A model generated the notes under the pieces. That model saw nothing but the letters and a program-made list of their open reading frames with translations, had not been told where the DNA came from and did not search any database. Shown here piece after piece: positions 5,948-10,307 of a stretch of DNA of 10,307 nt. Source of the stretch: Methanobacteriota archaeon (GTDB taxonomy: Archaea; Thermoplasmatota; Poseidoniia; Poseidoniales; Poseidoniaceae); assembly GCA_002694585.1 (NCBI GenBank), contig NZMM01000082.1, positions 1-10,307 of the forward strand, given 5' to 3'. The translations under genes were made by a program, and so were the position numbers. Each line of letters begins with the position of its first letter. Within the stretch, counting starts at the first letter, position 1.

Positions 5948-8077
5948 ATGGCTTCAAGACCCACACCCCAATGGTCCCTCATGAGCCGCGAGGGGGAGCC
6001 CCAAACCCCCGCGGAACTTCCACCTGAGGACGGCACGAGCAAGCTCGAAAAAGAGCTGACCATCATCCGAAACCGGCGGTCCAAGGGCGACCGGCGGCGC
6101 TTCCCTTCTGCCATCGAGGATTTCGTCCTGATTTCGGGCTTCATTTACGGCGCCTTCTATGCCCTGCTCATTTTCTCGATGTCCGGTGGCTTGCTGGGCA
6201 CCTCGACGGCGCTTGACCACGCGGCATCAAAGACCTTCTTGGACCCCAGCGGCGAGTGTCAGGAAGTCACCGACGAGCCTTGGATTCACATCTACCCCGA
6301 CAACGACAATGAGCGCTTCAGCATCGGCGTCTACAACCTTCCAAACGGCATCGCAACGGTGAACATGTCCCTCATTGCCATGGAGGTCCTCGGCGAGAAC
6401 ACGGACCGCTTGTCGACACAAGTCGAAGAAAACTATTCGATCGGCAGCAACGGCTCGCTTGGCACCGTGTTTAGCTTCCATGATTTGCACCCAGGCCCCT
6501 ACGAATTGAGGGTCCTGGTGGACATGCAACCCCCCCAGGGCAGCGAGAACGGCACGACGGTGGAGGGTGAATGGCCCATTTCCAACGACCTGTCCGTCGA
6601 GCTGTCCACCTCCAGCGCGACGCTGAGTTTCCTGCCCTTCGTGGACGATACGGACCACACCGAAGCCACCATCCTCGAAGCCGGTCAGCGCAACTGCTGG
6701 ACCATGCCTCAACTTGGACGGTGGGGCTTCGTCCTCATGGGCGCTGAACTTGGCGGCGGCCGCGAAACCGCGATGCTGACCGGCGGAGCGGCGGGGATCC
6801 CTGCGTGGTGGATGGCCTTCATCTCGCTCTCCCTCTCCGCCGTGAGCCTCTTGCTGCTCTACCCGCTGATGTACAAGGTCTACCACCAGGACACCGACGA
6901 CATGCTCTCCAACAAGCACATTGAGCACGTGGTGAAAACGACGGTCAGCAAGGTTGCAGCCCGCCTGCACATCACCATCGATTGGGAGGTGTACAAAGCC
7001 GAATCAAGGGAGTTGTCCATCGACATCATGGTGCCCTACGGCACCACGGAAAACACGCTCTCCGACAACAAGGACGTGCGTGCCGAAGTCCTTCGGGAAC
7101 TGCTCGAAGAATTCTCGCTCTTCCGCGTGTTCAAGCCGGTCCAACTCACGGTGCGCCCGGTGAACCACCAAGGTGTGGACTTGGACACCGGCATCGGATT
7201 CGGCGGCAGCACCGCGGATGAAGAGCAACCGGAGCGTCGCGACTACAGCGCCTTCTTCGGCGAATTGCACACCCTCGCACGCGTCGAAGAGGAAGTTCGA
7301 GACAGCCTCGACCTGTTCTTTGCCCGTCGAAACAACGTGACCATGGTCGGTGCGGTGGTCACCAGCGACGATCGCCACATCTTCGTCTCGACGGTGTACC
7401 GCCCCACCCTCCGGCTGGCTTTCTTCCGCTTCAAGACCACCACAGAAGAAGTCGAACAGGAACTCCGTGAATTCATCTCCTCCCGCAACGAAGACCTGTT
7501 GCACAGTCAGGACCTGATCCTGAAGGTCCGCAACCAAGTCTCAACCCTCGCCGACCGCTCAGGTGCGGGGCGCGTGGAACAGTCCTCAAGCGACGACGAA
7601 CGTGTGGCCGCCGTCGCTCGTCAAGACGGACTGGGCGGACGGGTTCTGCAAACGAAATTCGTTGGCGACCTGCTGTCCACGGTGGAATACACGGCCAACG
7701 AGAAGCGGGAATTCATCAACAAGTGGGGCTTTTGGGGCCTCATCCTGTTCGTTTGGATTCCGTTCATGGCCTCCGGCGTCATCGTGGGATCGATGCTCGG
7801 CATGCTCTCGCGCATGAAGTTCATGCGCGTGCTCTGGGCAGTCGTGATTGGAGGTTCTGCGGCCTCGGTCACATGGGCCTACACCGCAGACGGCATCATC
7901 CGCTTCATGCACGCCTACAAATTGGAAGCGATGATCCCCATCGCCATCGGCGTCTTCGTGCTCATTGCCTACCTCCACATGCGGTCGACCAAATCGCGCC
8001 GCCAAGCCGAGTTGTTCGAAGACACGCTGTTGGACAACTTCCACGCCGACCTGCACGCCAAGTACGGCACTGAGTGA
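5948..8077 (+). CDS. Large multi-domain membrane protein, C-terminal Sm_multidrug_ex/VTT-like region
   Basis: With start ATG 5948 the protein has 709 residues; TTG 5933 (714) and ATG 5981 (698) are alternatives, and none has a good ribosome site. The order is: a charged, Arg/Lys-rich N-terminal tail (1-58, cytosolic by the positive-inside rule), helix 1 (59-84), an extracytoplasmic domain of about 200 residues with two cysteines (C104, C250), helix 2 (285-309), a hydrophilic cytosolic domain of about 280 residues (310-591), then a hydrophobic C-terminal region (594-677) and a charged tail. The last region reads KWGFWGLILFVWIPFMASG then VGSMLGMLSRMKF, resembling PF06695 (Sm_multidrug_ex), which I recall is related to DedA/VTT proteins. 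The middle domains match nothing I recognise. It lies 9 bases before mogA, suggesting one transcript. Function is unknown; membrane transport or lipid handling is only a guess from the C-terminal resemblance. Confidence 0.85.
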   Translation: MASRPTPQWSLMSREGEPQTPAELPPEDGTSKLEKELTIIRNRRSKGDRRRFPSAIEDFVLISGFIYGAFYALLIFSMSGGLLGTSTALDHAASKTFLDPSGECQEVTDEPWIHIYPDNDNERFSIGVYNLPNGIATVNMSLIAMEVLGENTDRLSTQVEENYSIGSNGSLGTVFSFHDLHPGPYELRVLVDMQPPQGSENGTTVEGEWPISNDLSVELSTSSATLSFLPFVDDTDHTEATILEAGQRNCWTMPQLGRWGFVLMGAELGGGRETAMLTGGAAGIPAWWMAFISLSLSAVSLLLLYPLMYKVYHQDTDDMLSNKHIEHVVKTTVSKVAARLHITIDWEVYKAESRELSIDIMVPYGTTENTLSDNKDVRAEVLRELLEEFSLFRVFKPVQLTVRPVNHQGVDLDTGIGFGGSTADEEQPERRDYSAFFGELHTLARVEEEVRDSLDLFFARRNNVTMVGAVVTSDDRHIFVSTVYRPTLRLAFFRFKTTTEEVEQELREFISSRNEDLLHSQDLILKVRNQVSTLADRSGAGRVEQSSSDDERVAAVARQDGLGGRVLQTKFVGDLLSTVEYTANEKREFINKWGFWGLILFVWIPFMASGVIVGSMLGMLSRMKFMRVLWAVVIGGSAASVTWAYTADGIIRFMHAYKLEAMIPIAIGVFVLIAYLHMRSTKSRRQAELFEDTLLDNFHADLHAKYGTE

Positions 8078-8080
8078 GGG
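8076..8080 (+). promoter_or_regulatory. Shine-Dalgarno for mogA overlapping upstream stop
   Basis: GAGGG overlaps the TGA stop of the membrane protein gene (8075-8077) and ends 6 bases before the mogA ATG at 8087. This supports that start and suggests that the two genes are translated from one message with coupling. Confidence 0.5.
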
Positions 8081-8086
8081 CGCACC

Positions 8087-8671
8087 ATGGACGAGGTGAC
8101 CCTGCTCGAGGGACGTGATGGGCACGTCGGCGAGTTCGCTCGCATCGGCATCGTGACCGTCTCGGACCGAGCGAGCGCGGGCGCTTACACGGACGAAGGC
8201 GGACCGGCCATCCTCGGGTTCCTGCGAGAAGCGGTGGCCTCTCCAGTTGAGGCCCACTACCGTTGTGTCCCGGACGATGCGGACGCCATCGGTGCAGCCC
8301 TGATCGAGCTGTGCGATGACGTAGGCTGTGCGGTGGTGGTCACCACCGGCGGCACGGGACCAGCGGCCCGAGACGTGACGCCGGAAGCCACCGAAGCCGT
8401 GCTTGACCGCATCCTGCCCGGCTTCGGTGAACAGATGCGAGCCATCTCGCTCTCCTTTGTGCCGACGGCGATCCTGTCCCGCCAACTTGGCGGAACCCGG
8501 GGGTCATCGTTGGTGTTCAACCTGCCCGGTCGTCCGAAATCCATCCGTGAGACCATCGATGAAATCTGGCGCGCCGTCCCCTACGCGGTGGACCTCATCG
8601 GTGGACCGTACCTCGACATGAACGACGACGTCTGCGATGCGTTTCGCCCAAAGACCGCTCGGCGCCGCTGA
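8087..8671 (+). CDS. mogA: Molybdopterin adenylyltransferase MogA
   Basis: The 194-residue protein closely follows bacterial MogA, which adenylylates molybdopterin before molybdate insertion in cytosolic molybdenum cofactor synthesis. Motifs are VSDRASAG (25-32), TTGGTGPAARDVTPEAT (86-102), GFGEQMRAISLSFVPTAILSR (112-132), NLPGRPKSIRET (145-156) and FRPKTARR near the end. The catalytic Asp residues of E. coli MogA (D49, D82) align with D63 and D96, a constant offset of 14 that reflects a longer N-terminus. Relative to E. coli it also lacks about a dozen residues after NLPGRPKSIRET. The GFGEQMR...FVPTAILSR block separates it from MoaB, the paralogue more usual in archaea. It sits between the unknown membrane protein (9-base gap) and pyrC (8-base gap). 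No other cofactor gene is in the window, so the partner enzymes must lie elsewhere. Confidence 0.93.
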   Translation: MDEVTLLEGRDGHVGEFARIGIVTVSDRASAGAYTDEGGPAILGFLREAVASPVEAHYRCVPDDADAIGAALIELCDDVGCAVVVTTGGTGPAARDVTPEATEAVLDRILPGFGEQMRAISLSFVPTAILSRQLGGTRGSSLVFNLPGRPKSIRETIDEIWRAVPYAVDLIGGPYLDMNDDVCDAFRPKTARRR

Positions 8672-8679
8672 ACACCTTC

Positions 8680-10125
8680 ATGGACTCCGTGCATGGACGT
8701 CTGCACATGCCGGCACGACGAGGCGACCTCCTCATCACTGGAGCCATGACGGTCTTCCCAGACGGCACCCGACTTGCGGACCTCCGCGTCGAGGCTGGCG
8801 TCATCACTGAGGTCGCCGTGGGTGGCGGGCTCGAGCCGAAGGGCGGTGAAGAGGTCCACCTGAACGGTGAGGGATTGCATCTCATTCCAGGCGTCATCGA
8901 CCCGCAAGTCCACTTCCGCGAACCTGGCCAACCCGAGAAGGAGGACCTGGCAAGCGGAAGTTGTGCTGGCGTCAGCGGTGGCGTGACCGCCTTCCTCGAC
9001 ATGCCAAACAACCACCCTGCGGCCACCACCGTGCCTTCCATCGAAGCGAAAATCGCCAGCGCAGGAGCAACCGCCGTCTCCCATCACGGCTTTTTCATCG
9101 GCGCAACACCAGACAACCTCGAGGACCTGCAAGAAGCGGTGGGCAAACCAGGAGAGCCCATCGCACGGCCCGGAATTTGTGGCATCAAGATCTTCATGGG
9201 CAGCTCCACAGGTTCCCTCTTGGTCAGCGAAGAGGGTGCCTTGGACCGCATCTTCGAGGGAACCGCCGGGCTCATCGCCGTGCACGCCGAGGACGAGGAC
9301 CGCCTGATTTCACGGAAGGAGGAATTCCAAGGACGGACCGACATGGCCGCCCACGCCGAGTGGCGCGACGACGTGACGGCGCTGCTCGCGACCCAACTGG
9401 CCGTCGGCTTGGCGACCACGCACAACCACCGCCTGCACATCCTCCACCTGACCTCGGGCATCGAAGCCGACTGGCTGGCCGGCCGAACATCGCATCCTGG
9501 CGAGGAAGGCGATGGCCCGTGCATCACGGTCGAAACCCTGCCGCAACACCTGACCTTCGACGAAACGGACGTGGAGCGTCAAGGTACGCGCCTGAAGATG
9601 AATCCGCCCATCCGTTACGTCAAGGACCGCGAGACCCTGTGGTCTCGGCTCAACGACGGCACGATCATGTGCATGGCCACCGATCACGCGCCCCACACCT
9701 TGGAGGCCAAGGCGCTTGGATTCCCGAAGGCACCCTCTGGCATGCCGGGCGTCGAAACCTCCCTCCCGGTGATGCTGACCCACGCCGCAAAAGGACGCTG
9801 CACGGTGGAAGACGTCGTCCGCTGGATGTGCGCCAACGTTGCAGATTGCTACCAGATGGTCGGCAAAGGCCGGATTGAGGTCGGTGCTGACGCCGACTTG
9901 GTGCTCGTGGACATGGTGACCCAGCGGACGGTGGACGACGCCAACGCGTGGAGCCGGGTCGGATGGAACCCGTTCCACGGCCGCAGCCTGGTGGGATGGC
10001 CGTCATGGACGATCGTGGATGGCGTTCCCGTGTTTGAGCGCAGCGAGAGGACCGGCGACAAGGGCGAGGTGCTGGTCGCACCCGGTGAGACAGGCCGCGC
10101 GCTGGTCATGCTCCCTTGGGCGTGA
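8680..10125 (+). CDS. pyrC: Dihydroorotase (class I-like, QxH metal motif)
   Basis: The 481-residue amidohydrolase is expected to interconvert carbamoyl-aspartate and dihydroorotate, the third step of pyrimidine synthesis. Recognisable positions are DPQVHFREPG (74-83), MPNNHP (108-113), GIKIFMGSSTGSL with Lys170 as the likely carboxylated bridging lysine, HAEDED with His202, HILHLTSG with His256, and ATDHAPHTLEAK (333-344) with Asp335, which fits the second dihydroorotase signature. The first metal motif is QxH instead of HxH (Gln76, His78). I recall the same Gln in Bacteroidetes-type dihydroorotases such as that of Porphyromonas gingivalis, so this is probably a clade feature rather than damage. 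Start ATG 8680 lies 8 bases after the mogA stop without an evident ribosome site; ATG 8707 is an alternative. An allantoinase or other amidohydrolase is less likely given HFREPG and ATDHAPH. Confidence 0.9.
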   Translation: MDSVHGRLHMPARRGDLLITGAMTVFPDGTRLADLRVEAGVITEVAVGGGLEPKGGEEVHLNGEGLHLIPGVIDPQVHFREPGQPEKEDLASGSCAGVSGGVTAFLDMPNNHPAATTVPSIEAKIASAGATAVSHHGFFIGATPDNLEDLQEAVGKPGEPIARPGICGIKIFMGSSTGSLLVSEEGALDRIFEGTAGLIAVHAEDEDRLISRKEEFQGRTDMAAHAEWRDDVTALLATQLAVGLATTHNHRLHILHLTSGIEADWLAGRTSHPGEEGDGPCITVETLPQHLTFDETDVERQGTRLKMNPPIRYVKDRETLWSRLNDGTIMCMATDHAPHTLEAKALGFPKAPSGMPGVETSLPVMLTHAAKGRCTVEDVVRWMCANVADCYQMVGKGRIEVGADADLVLVDMVTQRTVDDANAWSRVGWNPFHGRSLVGWPSWTIVDGVPVFERSERTGDKGEVLVAPGETGRALVMLPWA

Positions 10126-10127
10126 AC

Positions 10128-10171
10128 CCGTCACGGAACGGTTGAAACCGCTTGGCCCTTCACCGTCACGG
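10128..10171. repeat. Operator-like repeats between pyrC and glycosyltransferase gene
   Basis: The nine-base element CCGTCACGG, a palindrome around its central base, occurs at 10128-10136 and 10163-10171, starts 35 bases apart. Between them CGGTT-ga-AACCG at 10139-10150 is a 5-2-5 inverted repeat. The cluster fills most of the 54-base gap before the glycosyltransferase gene. It could be a regulator binding site or a weak hairpin. No T-rich terminator tract or clear TATA box is seen. Confidence 0.35.
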
Positions 10172-10175
10172 GGAG
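10170..10175 (+). promoter_or_regulatory. Shine-Dalgarno for glycosyltransferase gene
   Basis: GGGGAG ends 4 bases before the ATG at 10180 and supports that start. It overlaps the second copy of the CCGTCACGG element, so a protein bound there could also affect translation or early transcription. Confidence 0.45.
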
Positions 10176-10179
10176 AGCC

Positions 10180-10307
10180 ATGCACATCGTGATGTTGGCC
10201 GGTGAATATCCACCCCGCTGGGGCGGTATGGCCACCACCATCTACCACCTCACGGCCGAACTGGCCTCGTGCGGTCACAAGGTCACCGTCATCACCCGCA
10301 AGGGAAC
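10180..10307 (+). CDS. Glycosyltransferase, GT4/GT-B type, 5' part only
   Basis: Only the first 42 codons are present; the frame is open to the window end. The sequence begins MHIVMLAGEYPPRWGGMA and continues to ELASCGHKVTVITR. This is the typical N-terminal Rossmann segment of GT4 glycosyltransferases (GT-B fold): a first beta strand, the glycine-rich EYPPRWGG acceptor loop, a helix, then GHKVTVIT as the second strand. Such enzymes move a sugar from a nucleotide-sugar donor to lipid, glycan or protein acceptors at the cytosolic face of the membrane. The donor and acceptor cannot be inferred from this part. It starts 54 bases after pyrC on the same strand with its own ribosome site, so it may be a separate unit. 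Confidence 0.85.
   Translation, partial: MHIVMLAGEYPPRWGGMATTIYHLTAELASCGHKVTVITRKG

Noticed and set aside
1..10307. CRISPR array, insertion sequence, integrase, defence system or prophage
   Set aside because: No spaced long repeats, no transposase or recombinase motifs and no nuclease/toxin-type genes were seen; the identifiable genes are metabolic or RNA/translation functions.

Overview
The window looks like a chromosomal stretch from a GC-rich archaeon. My best inference is a marine Poseidoniales-like euryarchaeon (Marine Group II, Thermoplasmatota), but the lineage is not proven. Two things argue for archaea. The RqcH/NEMF protein carries the C-terminal block (QVSKTAQTGEF...GAFIVRGQRQWY) shared by archaeal and eukaryotic members and, from memory, absent from bacterial FbpA/RqcH. 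The tRNA-Phe gene also lacks an encoded CCA. Several enzymes (RNase PH, MogA, a Bacteroidetes-style dihydroorotase, an AtoB-type thiolase) look bacterial, a mixture common in that group.

Layout. 1-914 (+): 3' part of a membrane protein with a Pro/Ala/Gln/Met-rich linker and four predicted membrane helices. 975-3125 (+): RqcH/NEMF homologue of the ribosome quality control pathway. 3128-3622 and 3667-4854 (both -): a free methionine-(R)-sulfoxide reductase of the GAF fold, downstream of and probably co-transcribed with an acetyl-CoA C-acetyltransferase. 4855-4937: a divergent promoter-type gap. 4938-5762 (+): bacterial-type RNase PH with an internal insert of about 30 residues. 5803-5875 (-): tRNA-Phe(GAA). 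5948-8077 (+): a large membrane protein of unknown function whose C-terminal region resembles the Sm_multidrug_ex/DedA (VTT) type. 8087-8671 (+): MogA. 8680-10125 (+): class I-like dihydroorotase with an altered metal-binding motif. 10180-10307 (+): the beginning of a GT4-type glycosyltransferase, cut by the window edge.

How the parts relate. The region is dense, with no gene-free stretch over 200 bases. The unknown membrane protein, mogA and pyrC have gaps of only 8-9 bases, so they are probably one transcription unit although their functions (membrane process, molybdenum cofactor, pyrimidine synthesis) are unrelated. RqcH and RNase PH both concern RNA or translation quality but are separated by the oppositely oriented thiolase/reductase pair. 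I found no CRISPR array, insertion sequence, integrase, attachment site or defence module. The window reads as mostly core housekeeping genes plus two poorly characterised membrane proteins. The best leads are the domain architecture of the 709-residue membrane protein, the QxH dihydroorotase, the RNase PH insert and two small operator-like repeat clusters.
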